A DNA stretch of 45,436 nt, taken from a bacterium (GTDB lineage Archaea; Thermoproteota; Nitrososphaeria; Nitrososphaerales; Gagatemarchaeaceae). Every line of letters begins with the position of its first letter. Positions within the stretch are counted from its first letter, which is position 1. The position numbers were made by a program, and so were the translations under genes. Positions 1 through 6,991 of this stretch are shown here, piece after piece. Below the pieces are notes generated by a model that saw nothing but the letters and a program-made list of their open reading frames with translations, was not told the DNA's origin and did no database searches. The stretch lies in NCBI GenBank assembly GCA_027310575.1, contig DAIDAO010000057.1, positions 1 through 45,436 of the forward strand, given 5' to 3'.

Positions 1-1176
1 ACGACGCTTGAACGCTCTCGTAGACATTCGGAACAGAAACGGGATCCCGTCCTTGACCGCCTCCTCTAGCGGACGAACCGTGGACATATCGACATCGAGC
101 ACCTCGCCATCCTTTGGACATCGAACCTGACGCATCACGCGCTCAAACTCACGACGGGAAGGAAGCTGCAGACCGAGGAACTTCATCCACTCCGAATCGG
201 CCTTCCAGCTATGGACTGAATACAAGCCATACCCTGAATACCTCTGGAAGTTTCGGGTCATCAAGAGCGAGTGAAGGTAGGATTTCCTCTCGAAATGAAG
301 CCCCCTAGGCAAAGGATTCTCTGAAAGATAGTGGCTAACGTCCCACACCGAAGAACGGCCGGAATACCACAAACGATGCTCAGTCGTAGCGCCTTCTGTC
401 TCATAAGCCACGTTCAGATTCACGTCTTTTGCCTCGAAGGAGCCGTATACCTCAGTCAGACTACCAGACAACTTGACACGAGCCACCTTGAACCCCTCAT
501 CAGAATCGAAGAACATATCATGCTTGGAATCACGAAGGACGTGAAGACGCTTCGACAACCTATCCCAGCCAAAGGGAGAAGCATAGCCATGATCATGATA
601 ATGATAGGCGCTACCATATTTCTTGGCCTCTGTTCCGATTCCCAGAGGGTCTGAAGAGCGCCAATTTTGCCCGTATACATACGTGGCCAAGTTTAGACCG
701 CGAAACTCGGGCTTCTGGCTACAAAGATAGTCCCTCCACCATTGGTACCCGAAGCGCTTCCAGTGTCGCATCCCACGCTTGCTTATGCGGTACTGATACT
801 TGCCTGAAGGGGCAGTGACCTCCCACTTCCAGAAGGCCCTGCCGTGCTTGAACCCTTCCAGGTCGTCTAACTTGTCCCAGACGCGGTTAATCTTGAACAC
901 AAGCCAATCAGTGTTGGAGCCGTTCCGGCGATCCGAGCAGCGGGGACAGGCCCAGCTCCCACACGAAAGCCTCTGAAGATAAGCACCTCCGCATTTGGCG
1001 CACCTCCTTTCAATCGCATCCATACCGCAGGATGCTACGTCACGCGCGGCCTTGGCGTCGAACCTAGCCACCAGAGAAATGTAATCGTAGGGAAGGGGCT
1101 TGTTCTCAATGCGAGATGCAAGAACAACCTGGGGATTCAACTTGTCCCGATAGACCGCCCATTCCTTCAAATCCAA
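1..1176 (-). CDS. Rep-like zinc-finger protein of an integrated replicon, 3' end cut by window edge
   Basis: The frame is open from 1431 down to base 1, so the stop lies outside the window. I chose TTG at 1176, one base after the stop of the small gene 1178-1315; GTG or ATG (1023) starts are possible. From 1176 there are 392 residues. A zinc knuckle is visible (C59-x2-C62, C72, C77-x2-C80). An aromatic and basic stretch follows, with WEVTAP near residue 117, which resembles the strand motif of rolling-circle replication proteins. H192-Y-H194-D-H196 could be the HUH metal site; SHYLSENP (281-288) lies where the Tyr/Lys motif of such proteins is found, but no clear Y-x3-K is seen. Arginine codons are often CGT/CGC, unlike the AGG-rich chromosomal genes. 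Rep function is inference; it could be another phage or plasmid DNA-binding protein. Confidence 0.5.
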   Translation of the reverse strand, partial: MDLKEWAVYRDKLNPQVVLASRIENKPLPYDYISLVARFDAKAARDVASCGMDAIERRCAKCGGAYLQRLSCGSWACPRCSDRRNGSNTDWLVFKINRVWDKLDDLEGFKHGRAFWKWEVTAPSGKYQYRISKRGMRHWKRFGYQWWRDYLCSQKPEFRGLNLATYVYGQNWRSSDPLGIGTEAKKYGSAYHYHDHGYASPFGWDRLSKRLHVLRDSKHDMFFDSDEGFKVARVKLSGSLTEVYGSFEAKDVNLNVAYETEGATTEHRLWYSGRSSVWDVSHYLSENPLPRGLHFERKSYLHSLLMTRNFQRYSGYGLYSVHSWKADSEWMKFLGLQLPSRREFERVMRQVRCPKDGEVLDVDMSTVRPLEEAVKDGIPFLFRMSTRAFKRR

Positions 1177-1177
1177 G

Positions 1178-1315
1178 TTATGCAGCCTCTGCTTTGCACA
1201 GCCGACACCAGGTCGGACATAATTCTCTGTGATTCCTGTGTCGTTCACATGGCCAGCACAAGCCGGACGGATTCCTGTCTGTCCTGCGACCACAATCCTT
1301 GCAGGAGAATTCCAT
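1178..1315 (-). CDS. Small double zinc-finger protein (45 aa)
   Basis: This short frame starts at ATG 1315 and ends with TAA at 1178. It holds C5-x2-C8, C20-x2-C23 and then C33-x3-C37-x2-C40, so two zinc-binding knuckles are likely in 45 residues. The rest is Arg/His-rich, fitting a nucleic-acid-binding protein. Its stop is one base before the TTG proposed for the Rep-like gene, which would allow translational coupling. Small zinc-finger proteins of this type are common in archaeal plasmids and viruses. No clear Shine-Dalgarno sequence precedes it and homology cannot be tested here; the cysteine spacing is the main support. Confidence 0.45.
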   Translation of the reverse strand: MEFSCKDCGRRTDRNPSGLCWPCERHRNHRELCPTWCRLCKAEAA

Positions 1316-1352
1316 GGCGAAGTCTCAATCGTGATACCGCTAGAGGAGACCG

Positions 1353-1616
1353 CTAACGCGTCCCTCGGCCATTCACATTCCAATCCGGTTTGTCCTTCAA
1401 GAGCACCCCGAAAACCTCCGAAATAGAGCCGTCAATCAGCTTGCTGACCCACGGGACAAAGAGAGAGAATCGGTACTCCTCCCCGTCTATCAAGACCTGA
1501 AACCTCAGCAGCGCATCGACACGCTTACCGGCCTCATTCACCCGTTCACCGGAAAAGGTCGCACGAACATCGTACTCTCTCTCGGCGTGTCGAAACCTTT
1601 CTGTCCGGGTCTTCAT
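1353..1616 (-). CDS. Hypothetical protein of the mobile block (87 aa)
   Basis: An 87-residue protein read from ATG 1616. It is charged, with an Arg-rich N-terminus and alternating hydrophobic and polar residues in the middle (RFQVLIDGEEYRFSLFV), which suggests a small beta-rich fold; no cysteines, signal peptide or membrane segment are seen. It is divergent from the winged-helix gene at 1670 and shares a 53-base intergenic region with it; an AT-rich box at 1638-1647 could serve both directions. The next minus-strand gene starts 37 bases beyond its stop, so it probably heads a three-gene unit with the zinc-finger and Rep-like genes. Function not recognised. Confidence 0.5.
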   Translation of the reverse strand: MKTRTERFRHAEREYDVRATFSGERVNEAGKRVDALLRFQVLIDGEEYRFSLFVPWVSKLIDGSISEVFGVLLKDKPDWNVNGRGTR

Positions 1617-1637
1617 CGCCCATCTATTGTTTCAGAA

Positions 1638-1647
1638 AGTTTATCGG
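1638..1647. promoter_or_regulatory. Shared AT-rich TATA-like box
   Basis: AGTTTATCGG lies about 28 bases before the ATG of the plus-strand regulator (1670) and about 27 bases before the ATG of the minus-strand gene (1616). Either or both could use it, giving nearly leaderless messages. Confidence 0.4.
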
Positions 1648-1653
1648 CCTTAC

Positions 1654-1666
1654 ATACCTCAGGTAT
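1654..1666. promoter_or_regulatory. Perfect palindrome, probable operator of the winged-helix gene
   Basis: ATACCTCAGGTAT is a perfect inverted repeat of six bases with a single central base. It ends three bases before the ATG at 1670, where the transcription start is expected if the box at 1638-1647 is used. A repressor bound here would block its own gene, so autoregulation by the winged-helix protein is the simplest reading. Confidence 0.5.
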
Positions 1667-1669
1667 ATC

Positions 1670-2158
1670 ATGCACAGATGCAGGCACGACATAGCCTACG
1701 AGATTCTGAAGCTATGCGAGAAAGAACCTACCTACGCGTCGGAGTTCTACTCAACTCTGCATATGAAATACCCTACTATCCGCTCTGCCATTCGTTATCT
1801 GACCTATCGCTACGCCATCGTTCCGCTGAACCCTGACGGAACCCTGCCCTGGGAAGAAGAGAAGGACCAGAAAGACCTCAAGTTCTTCGACTTCCCAACC
1901 AAACAATACCCATACTATATCACACGAGTGGGAAAGATGCTACTGAAACGTCTAGAAGGCTGGTACGAGATGGATCGCTTAGCGGCGAAGTTCAAGGTCA
2001 AGGATTTCATCTTCTTCACAACAACCAAAAAGAAGGCAGAATCGATATTCATGAAGCCGAACAGATTCGTCAAACCGAAGAGAAGAACCCTACCAAAGGT
2101 CCGTGGATTCAAGAATCAGGAGGCGAGAGAAGAGGCGGAGAACGCGTATGCAGACTAG
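1670..2158 (+). CDS. Winged-helix DNA-binding regulator of the mobile block (162 aa)
   Basis: The first 60 or so residues read as a winged helix: DIAYEILKLCEKEP is helix 1, the YPTIRSAIRYLTYR stretch fits the recognition helix, and the residues up to GKMLLKRLEG (near 107-116) fit a wing and closing helix of the PadR/MarR-like type common in archaeal viruses and plasmids. The C-terminal third is very basic (KPKRRTLPKVRGF) and may contact DNA. Start chosen at ATG 1670 because the TATA-like box is about 28 bases upstream and the palindrome 1654-1666 abuts it. The gene ends convergently with the 64-residue minus-strand gene, overlapping it by four bases. Likely autoregulatory; target genes inferred only from position. 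Confidence 0.6.
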   Translation: MHRCRHDIAYEILKLCEKEPTYASEFYSTLHMKYPTIRSAIRYLTYRYAIVPLNPDGTLPWEEEKDQKDLKFFDFPTKQYPYYITRVGKMLLKRLEGWYEMDRLAAKFKVKDFIFFTTTKKKAESIFMKPNRFVKPKRRTLPKVRGFKNQEAREEAENAYAD

Positions 2159-2349
2159 GGTCCGCCGACACTGTCCAGAGGTGTGGCTTCGACGGTCACA
2201 TCTCCAGCCACCTGACTTTCCAGCAATATTCCCAACGGATTATCTGACTGTCTCAGTATATCCTTGAAAAGCTCAGTCTCAACTAGGCCATTACTACCTT
2301 CGGGACTAAAGAATCCGCCGCCCATTAATCCCTTCTTCTGGACCTCCAT
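2155..2349 (-). CDS. Small protein in operon with the Ntn hydrolase (64 aa)
   Basis: The ATG at 2349 follows the stop of the Ntn hydrolase gene by two bases, so the two are almost certainly co-transcribed. The protein has a Gly/Phe-rich N-terminal part (GLMGGGFFSPEG), one likely amphipathic helix (ETELFKDILRQ) and an acidic, Val-rich tail ending in SVGGP. No known domain is recognised. Its tight pairing with a self-activating hydrolase suggests an accessory, inhibitor or substrate, but that is inference. It overlaps the end of the convergent winged-helix gene by four bases. Confidence 0.45.
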   Translation of the reverse strand: MEVQKKGLMGGGFFSPEGSNGLVETELFKDILRQSDNPLGILLESQVAGDVTVEATPLDSVGGP

Positions 2350-2351
2350 GC

Positions 2352-3200
2352 CTAGCTCAACTCCTGCACTCCCAACTCAGTTTTAAGTTTAGTCTCCATA
2401 TCTCCAGAAATCGCAAAGGACGCCTCAATTTTCCCCTTATTTTCGGCTTGAATCTTCGCTATTTCTTCCAAGAGAGAGTCGCTCAAAGACTTGGTGGTTC
2501 TGTTTGTTCCGTCAATAATTGCGACGCTTGTTCGTTTCCCGACTCCTGGAGCCAATTCGGAGATGTACTTCGCCTCCAAGACGTTTACCAAAGTACTCTT
2601 CAGGCCCAACTTCGTATTTTGGCCCAACAACGAAAGGCGAATCAGCGCGTGGTTGGCTCCACTTCCAATCGCTGAATAACCTAGTTTGTCCAGGCTAGTA
2701 CTGGCTCCTGGATGATAAATGTTGAACACGTGGGCCCCCTTCGTATCGATACCACACACAATCAACTCAAGATTGAGATTGAAGTTGTTGGATGCCAGAA
2801 TTATCTGGCCGTAAGTGGTGGGTTGCGTTTGGAGGTACTGGGGCAGAGTCCCTCCTCTGGACTTGAACGCCTCAAAGTCTTTACCGAAGGTCCCGCTAAC
2901 TATTGTGTCATTAATCTTCTCTGACCTGACGTTTTGATACTCCACTTTGAAAGAATCAGCTAGCGAGTCTATCGAGGGAGTCGTATTTCCACCAAGCGCG
3001 CCACGGACCTTGGCGTTTATGTCGCTGGCGAATGAGACATTTCCCGATGCCATGAACAAACAAGATGAGGTCATGAGCTCGATTTTGGACTCTACTGACT
3101 CGAATTCGATGTTAACCGGGGGTGGGTAAGTGATCATTTTGTCAGCTACCGCGACAACCCTCTTTCCGCTATCGCAGATTGCTGCGATGCACACGGTCAT
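2352..3200 (-). CDS. Stand-alone proteasome-like Ntn hydrolase (282 aa)
   Basis: I start the protein at ATG 3200 (Met-Thr-Val-Cys-Ile) rather than 3224, because removal of Met would expose Thr as the N-terminal nucleophile and a TATA-like box (3223-3232) overlaps the upstream ATG. The pattern MTVCIAAIC..GKRVVAVADKMIT matches the first two strands of proteasome/HslV-type Ntn hydrolases: Thr1, an Asp in VAVAD (Asp17 position) and a Lys in ESKIEL (Lys33 position). At 281 residues after Met removal it is longer than a proteasome beta subunit (about 200), with a C-terminal helical, Lys/Glu-rich extension. It is distinct from both psmB genes in this window. Role unknown; a self-assembling peptidase or amidase is plausible. 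It heads an operon with the 64-residue gene. Confidence 0.7.
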   Translation of the reverse strand: MTVCIAAICDSGKRVVAVADKMITYPPPVNIEFESVESKIELMTSSCLFMASGNVSFASDINAKVRGALGGNTTPSIDSLADSFKVEYQNVRSEKINDTIVSGTFGKDFEAFKSRGGTLPQYLQTQPTTYGQIILASNNFNLNLELIVCGIDTKGAHVFNIYHPGASTSLDKLGYSAIGSGANHALIRLSLLGQNTKLGLKSTLVNVLEAKYISELAPGVGKRTSVAIIDGTNRTTKSLSDSLLEEIAKIQAENKGKIEASFAISGDMETKLKTELGVQELS

Positions 3201-3222
3201 AGGATTTGGGCCCGACTCGACC

Positions 3223-3232
3223 ATTTAATAAG
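3223..3232 (-). promoter_or_regulatory. TATA-like box of the Ntn hydrolase operon
   Basis: On the minus strand this reads within GGCTTATTAAATGG. It is centred about 28 bases before ATG 3200, and it covers the alternative ATG 3224, which argues for the shorter protein. Confidence 0.45.
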
Positions 3233-3234
3233 CC

Positions 3235-3489
3235 AGAACCTCGCTCTGTCCCAAGAAGATGACATCGAACAGCAACTCTGAAAGACAGACCGAGTCGCCA
3301 GAGCGATTCCCGAATGAGACAACCTACTCTAACCATACAGTAGAAACAACGTATACGTATTATGAACGCCGTCCCAGTCATAGCCCGGAGTAAGCTCCCG
3401 GGCAGATGATGAACTCGCGACGATACCGAGTCATTGATTCTCCAGGTGGCGAACCGAGGGCCAGCGTGCGGAAAGCAGGCCGTTGCTGG
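3235..3489. other. Intergenic region between the accessory block and the chromosome-like genes
   Basis: No convincing gene. It contains the ten-base palindrome ACGTATACGT at 3350-3359. The AT content drops after about 3370, so the right border of the accessory block may lie here. I could not find direct repeats or a tRNA fragment that would mark an attachment site. Confidence 0.3.
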
Positions 3490-4224
3490 CTAGCGCCACG
3501 CGGTCTCGGGGGCGGCGATCGGAACCGGGGTGAGACCCGCGTTGAGCGAGGATATCTCGAACGAGAGCGAGGGAGCCAGCTCGGTGAACCTCTGTCGCAG
3601 GTCGATCCTCGCCCAGTCATGGGGAGGGATCATGACATGCCAGTACAGGTGCACCTCCCAGTCCTTCGAGAAGAAGAGCCAGTGGGAGACGACCAGCCAG
3701 TGGGGGCTGACCACGGTTCCCAACCACTGCGTCCCGTTCGTTATTCCGAGCTCAGGATGGGAGGCCTGCAGCCATGCGACGAATCTCTCCCTCAGCTGCA
3801 CGGCATAGCCAGCGTCGGTGTTCTCCCCCGGCAGGACGGTGAACTGCAGCGTCCGACTCTGCACAAGGCCATCCCGTTCGCCGCTCACGGTCACGGTAAC
3901 GTTCCCCCCCACGGCTTCGACGCCGGGTATGACAGCCACTTCGCCCACCTGACCGGCGGAGATAAGCTCGGGCGAGACAGAGACCGACGAGTTGGGGGCC
4001 GACGCGGTCAGCTTCACGGCGCGCGCGTCCGGAGCCGACCCGCTCTCTGCGACCGTCACGAGCAGGACGACCCTCTGCCCGGCTATCGCATCTCCCCGCA
4101 GCCCTGCCGGGTAGAGGCTGAGAGCGAACGACTGGGGGGCAGGCCGGGACGGGACGAAGCTCAGGGCCAGGATCGACCCCGCCAGGATGACGAGGATGGC
4201 CGTGGCTGCCAGGACGGCTTTCAT
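3490..4224 (-). CDS. Secreted or membrane-anchored hypothetical protein (244 aa)
   Basis: The N-terminus (MKAVLAATAILVILAGSILAL) is one hydrophobic helix after a single Lys, a signal peptide or anchor. Residues about 30-130 are Val/Ser/Thr-rich with the look of an immunoglobulin-like or invasin-type beta domain (VVLLVTVAESG, VTVTVSGERDG). The C-terminal part is unusual, with many Trp and His (THWLVVSHWLFF-like stretch, then HLYWHVMIPPHDWARIDLR), and may form a separate extracytoplasmic domain. It has no lipobox cysteine. It is alone on its strand, with the 48-residue gene 4392-4538 divergent from it. No family recognised. Confidence 0.6.
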   Translation of the reverse strand: MKAVLAATAILVILAGSILALSFVPSRPAPQSFALSLYPAGLRGDAIAGQRVVLLVTVAESGSAPDARAVKLTASAPNSSVSVSPELISAGQVGEVAVIPGVEAVGGNVTVTVSGERDGLVQSRTLQFTVLPGENTDAGYAVQLRERFVAWLQASHPELGITNGTQWLGTVVSPHWLVVSHWLFFSKDWEVHLYWHVMIPPHDWARIDLRQRFTELAPSLSFEISSLNAGLTPVPIAAPETAWR

Positions 4225-4391
4225 ATCCCGCGGATTCAGCGGAGGCGAGCGCTAATTAGACTGGTACCCGATTTTCAGAAGTGGGAACACTCTGGAGCCC
4301 CATTTGGAGCCGCCGGCGTCCATCACCAGCTCGCTGCCGCGGCCGCTTCGGCAACACAGAAATACGAACCCGTACAGGGCGCAGAAAGAAC

Positions 4392-4538
4392 ATGGCGAAA
4401 TTCGACGGGATAGTCGGGAAGGCGCTTCTGACCGTGGAGGAAAAGGAGAATGAGCTCACCCTGGTCTTCGCGGACAACAGGTACCTTTTCGTCAAGCTGG
4501 ACGACGGGAAGATACATTCGGAGAGCGTCCCCGAATAG
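4392..4538 (+). CDS. Small conserved-looking protein (48 aa)
   Basis: I start at ATG 4392 (MAKFDGIVGKALL); a longer frame to 4281 has a low-complexity, Arg-rich N-terminus that looks like non-coding sequence. The 48 residues alternate hydrophobic and charged positions (TVEEKENELTLVF, RYLFVKLDDGKIH), typical of a small beta-sheet fold of four or five strands. No cysteines or membrane segment. It ends three bases before the stop of the convergent metallo-hydrolase gene. Function not recognised. Confidence 0.45.
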   Translation: MAKFDGIVGKALLTVEEKENELTLVFADNRYLFVKLDDGKIHSESVPE

Positions 4539-4541
4539 GGA

Positions 4542-5195
4542 CTACTCTTCCTCGAGTATCTCCACTGCCCTGCTGCTCCCCACCAGTCTCTTGAACTTCT
4601 CTGCGTCGGCCTTCGTCCCGACGATCCTGTTGAAGTGCATCGGCACAGCGACCTTCACCTTCATCGCCCCGGCGGCCTCCGCTGCCTCTTCGGCGGTCAT
4701 CACGTAGGTCCCGGAGACCGGTAGGAAGGCGACGTCCACGTCGAGCGCCTTCATCTCCGGCGTCGCGTCACTGTCCCCTGCGTGATAGAATCGCACTCCG
4801 TCGAGCGTCACGACGTAACCCACCTTCTTGTCCTCCTTTGGGTGGAACACCCTGCCAGGCTCCCGGAACTTGTTCAGGTTGTACGCAGGGACAGCCTGTA
4901 TGCCGACCCCCGCCACCTCGACGCTCTGTCCTGGCTCGACGATCCTCTTCTCCTGTCTGAACTGTCGTAACGGGCCTTCGCACTGCCTCGGCGCGACGAA
5001 GACCGTAGACGGGCCCGAGAATCTCCTGAGGTCGTCTTCGCTGAAGTGGTCGGAGTGCTCGTGAGAGATCAGGAGCACGTCTGCCTTGTAGTCCCCTTTC
5101 GCCTTGAAAGGGTCCAGGACGATTGTCTTCGATCCCTGCAGTACGAACGTATCGTGGCCGAGCCAGTGGACCCTGACGCTCTTGTATGTCCACAT
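4542..5195 (-). CDS. Metallo-beta-lactamase-fold hydrolase (217 aa)
   Basis: A compact MBL-fold protein of the UPF0173/L-ascorbate-6-phosphate-lactonase-like group. The metal motif HxHxDH is present as SHEHSDHF around residues 44-51; further ligands are the Asp in FYHAGDSDATPE (near 135) and His in VPMHFNR (near 185). The N-terminal WLGHDTFVLQGSKTIVLDP is the usual opening pair of strands. Length fits the family (about 210-230). The substrate cannot be read from the sequence. It sits downstream of the proteasome beta gene on the same strand with a 12-base gap, so it may be its operon partner. Confidence 0.85.
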   Translation of the reverse strand: MWTYKSVRVHWLGHDTFVLQGSKTIVLDPFKAKGDYKADVLLISHEHSDHFSEDDLRRFSGPSTVFVAPRQCEGPLRQFRQEKRIVEPGQSVEVAGVGIQAVPAYNLNKFREPGRVFHPKEDKKVGYVVTLDGVRFYHAGDSDATPEMKALDVDVAFLPVSGTYVMTAEEAAEAAGAMKVKVAVPMHFNRIVGTKADAEKFKRLVGSSRAVEILEEE

Positions 5196-5207
5196 GCCCG
5201 AAACCTA

Positions 5208-5807
5208 CTATAGGTTGACTCCTTCCTCTTTGATGCCTGTCTTGTCGATAGTGAGCAGGTCGATTCCGTTTCCGCTCATCGCGTCCCTAGCTATGGCCGC
5301 CTTTATCGCTGCGATCGCAAGGTCGCGGGCCTCCTTCTGTGTCATGGTCGGGCTGTAGCCGGCCTCGACGACGCCGATGGCGGTCTCTTCACCTGTGCCC
5401 ACTGTAGCGTACTGGTCCGAGATAACGCTCCCGAGCGGGTCGAGGACGTAGACCACCGGCTTTTCCCCCATCCCTCCGAGGATGACCTGGGTAAGGAGAG
5501 GGGCGTACCTGTTCTGGAACATCAGTGTCGACATCAGCTTGGCGACCGAGTTGGGTTTCAGCGCCTTCCTGGACTCTAGCTCCTTGAGCTTCGAATAGAC
5601 CGCGACCTCCTTCACCAGGTTCTGCATGTCAGCCACCATCCCCGCGCAGACCGCGCCGACGGTACCTGTCACCCTGAACACCTTCTTCCCGGACTTGCTC
5701 CTCACGAAACTTCCAAGCGTGATTCTCCTTTCAGCGCCGAGCACCACACCGTCCTTGTAGGCGATGCCGACCGCGGTGGCTCCAGGCATGTACTGCTCGT
5801 AGGACAT
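5208..5807 (-). CDS. psmB: Proteasome beta subunit, catalytically inactive paralogue (199 aa)
   Basis: Aligned on the conserved DGVVL strand with the active beta at 10610, the residue in the Thr1 position is Ala10 (PGATAVG instead of GTTTVG) and the Asp17 position is Glu26 (LGAERR instead of ATDTR); Lys33 is kept as Lys42 (GKKVF). The rest of the fold is intact: GTVGAVCAGMVADMQNLV and the GTGEETAIGV region match beta subunits, and the length after the short leader is normal. Sulfolobales also carry beta paralogues with this ATAVG-type N-terminus that serve a structural role. So this is probably a structural partner in a mixed 20S core. It lies upstream of the MBL gene and downstream of rtcA on the same strand. 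Confidence 0.85.
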   Translation of the reverse strand: MSYEQYMPGATAVGIAYKDGVVLGAERRITLGSFVRSKSGKKVFRVTGTVGAVCAGMVADMQNLVKEVAVYSKLKELESRKALKPNSVAKLMSTLMFQNRYAPLLTQVILGGMGEKPVVYVLDPLGSVISDQYATVGTGEETAIGVVEAGYSPTMTQKEARDLAIAAIKAAIARDAMSGNGIDLLTIDKTGIKEEGVNL

Positions 5808-5835
5808 CCGAATTCAGGCTGGGCGCGAAGGCTCG

Positions 5836-5845
5836 CCCTTTTAGA
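5836..5845 (-). promoter_or_regulatory. TATA-like box of the inactive psmB gene
   Basis: On the minus strand TCTAAAAGGG is centred about 34 bases before ATG 5807, in the short gap after the end of rtcA, so psmB can be transcribed on its own. Confidence 0.35.
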
Positions 5846-5864
5846 CATTATGCCCCGCAAACCG

Positions 5865-6908
5865 TCAGGACGTCGGGCGCGGCGTGACCACGACGACCGA
5901 GCCGCCGGACACGCTTTCGACAGACCATTCGCACGCCGTGAACTGCCTGGCAATCTCCATCCCAGACTTCAGGTGGGAGGTGACCTCGCGGACCCTGACC
6001 CTCGACTGCGAAGGCGCCAGCGAGAGGAGCGGGAGCACCATGTCTGCGAGGTTCGAGTCAAGACAGGCGCCCGACCTCGCTTCTGCGACGAATCCTGCCG
6101 CGGCCTCGCGGCCCACCTCCTCCGCCGGCTTGCCCCTGGCGCCGATACAGTCTGTGCCGAGGCAGACGCCGGGCTCAGCAAGATGGACCAGCACAGACGA
6201 CCCGGGGGAGTCGGAGCGTTCCACCGAGGACTCGGCCGCAAGGACCCTGATGCCCGACTCCTCGAGATGATGCGAAGCGGACGAGAGCTGGCGCTCCGCG
6301 ACGTGCGCGGGGAGCCCTCCGCACCTGCTGACCACTCTGGCTCCGGGCACATCCGGACGAACCACGAGGTCGAGCGCCCTGACCTGGGCACAGGGGTCTA
6401 TAGTCGCAACCACTTTCCCGCCCCCGCGCGGATAGTAGCCCCGGCGCACAGCCTTCGCAGCGAATGTGATTCCCATCCGCCCGAACGCGTCGCGGACGAC
6501 GTGCGCGAAGTAGTCGAAGGTGGGGCTCCATGGGACGTCCGTGCCTCCGGTGAGCTCCAGGCGCAGCGGCCTGCCCGAGATGGCCGTCGCGGGCACGACG
6601 GCCTGCAGGACCAGCGCTATGCTCGCCGCCGTCCCCATGTCGACCGCGAGAGAGGAGGGGCCGGTCTCCCCAGGAGCGAACTCGACGGTCGAGGAACCTT
6701 CGGAAGCGCCTTCGAGCCGGCCGCCGAAGACCTTCGCCAGGACCTGGAGCGCGGCGACGTGCTGCCGCTTGAGCCCCGGGACACCCCTGCCGGCCCTGAT
6801 CTTGGTGACTCTGACAGGTCTGCTCTGGACGGCAGAGAAGGCGACCGCTGTGCGGAGTATCTGCCCTCCCCCTTCGCCCTGGGAGCCGTCGACCTCGACG
6901 GGCTTCAT
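5865..6908 (-). CDS. rtcA: RNA 3'-terminal phosphate cyclase (347 aa)
   Basis: RtcA converts RNA 3'-phosphates to 2',3'-cyclic phosphates through an adenylated enzyme. The N-terminus DGSQGEGGGQILRTA is the family signature, followed by IRAGRGVPGLKRQHVAAL. Residues 150-165 carry RRGYYPRGGGKV, also highly conserved. Near the C-terminus the expected nucleophile motif HxA is not obvious: DMVLPLLSLA and ACEWSVESVSGG occupy that region, so the active-site His should be checked. Length (about 340) is typical. It is divergent from nadM with two facing AT-rich boxes in the 83-base gap, and lies upstream of psmB. Confidence 0.92.
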   Translation of the reverse strand: MKPVEVDGSQGEGGGQILRTAVAFSAVQSRPVRVTKIRAGRGVPGLKRQHVAALQVLAKVFGGRLEGASEGSSTVEFAPGETGPSSLAVDMGTAASIALVLQAVVPATAISGRPLRLELTGGTDVPWSPTFDYFAHVVRDAFGRMGITFAAKAVRRGYYPRGGGKVVATIDPCAQVRALDLVVRPDVPGARVVSRCGGLPAHVAERQLSSASHHLEESGIRVLAAESSVERSDSPGSSVLVHLAEPGVCLGTDCIGARGKPAEEVGREAAAGFVAEARSGACLDSNLADMVLPLLSLAPSQSRVRVREVTSHLKSGMEIARQFTACEWSVESVSGGSVVVVTPRPTS

Positions 6909-6930
6909 AGGAGGCGGTCCGGGTGGGCTA

Positions 6931-6940
6931 GATTAAGAAC
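6931..6940 (-). promoter_or_regulatory. TATA-like box of rtcA
   Basis: Minus-strand GTTCTTAATC is centred about 27 bases before ATG 6908, which predicts a nearly leaderless rtcA message. Confidence 0.4.
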
Positions 6941-6950
6941 CGGGCGCTTC

Positions 6951-6960
6951 TTCTTAAATA
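6951..6960 (+). promoter_or_regulatory. TATA-like box of nadM
   Basis: TTCTTAAATA is centred about 36 bases before ATG 6992, a normal archaeal distance with a short leader. Confidence 0.45.
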
Positions 6961-6991
6961 GCCCATATCGGGTCGCCCGAACGATAGCGGG

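Noticed and set aside
3201-3224. Longer N-terminus of the Ntn hydrolase
   Set aside because: Eight extra residues would bury the Thr nucleophile unless cleaved, and the upstream ATG sits inside the TATA-like box.
3406-4413. 335-residue plus-strand open frame
   Set aside because: It lies opposite the secreted protein 3490-4224, is rich in Arg/Gly/Asp as expected from GC-rich antisense frames, and has no domain.
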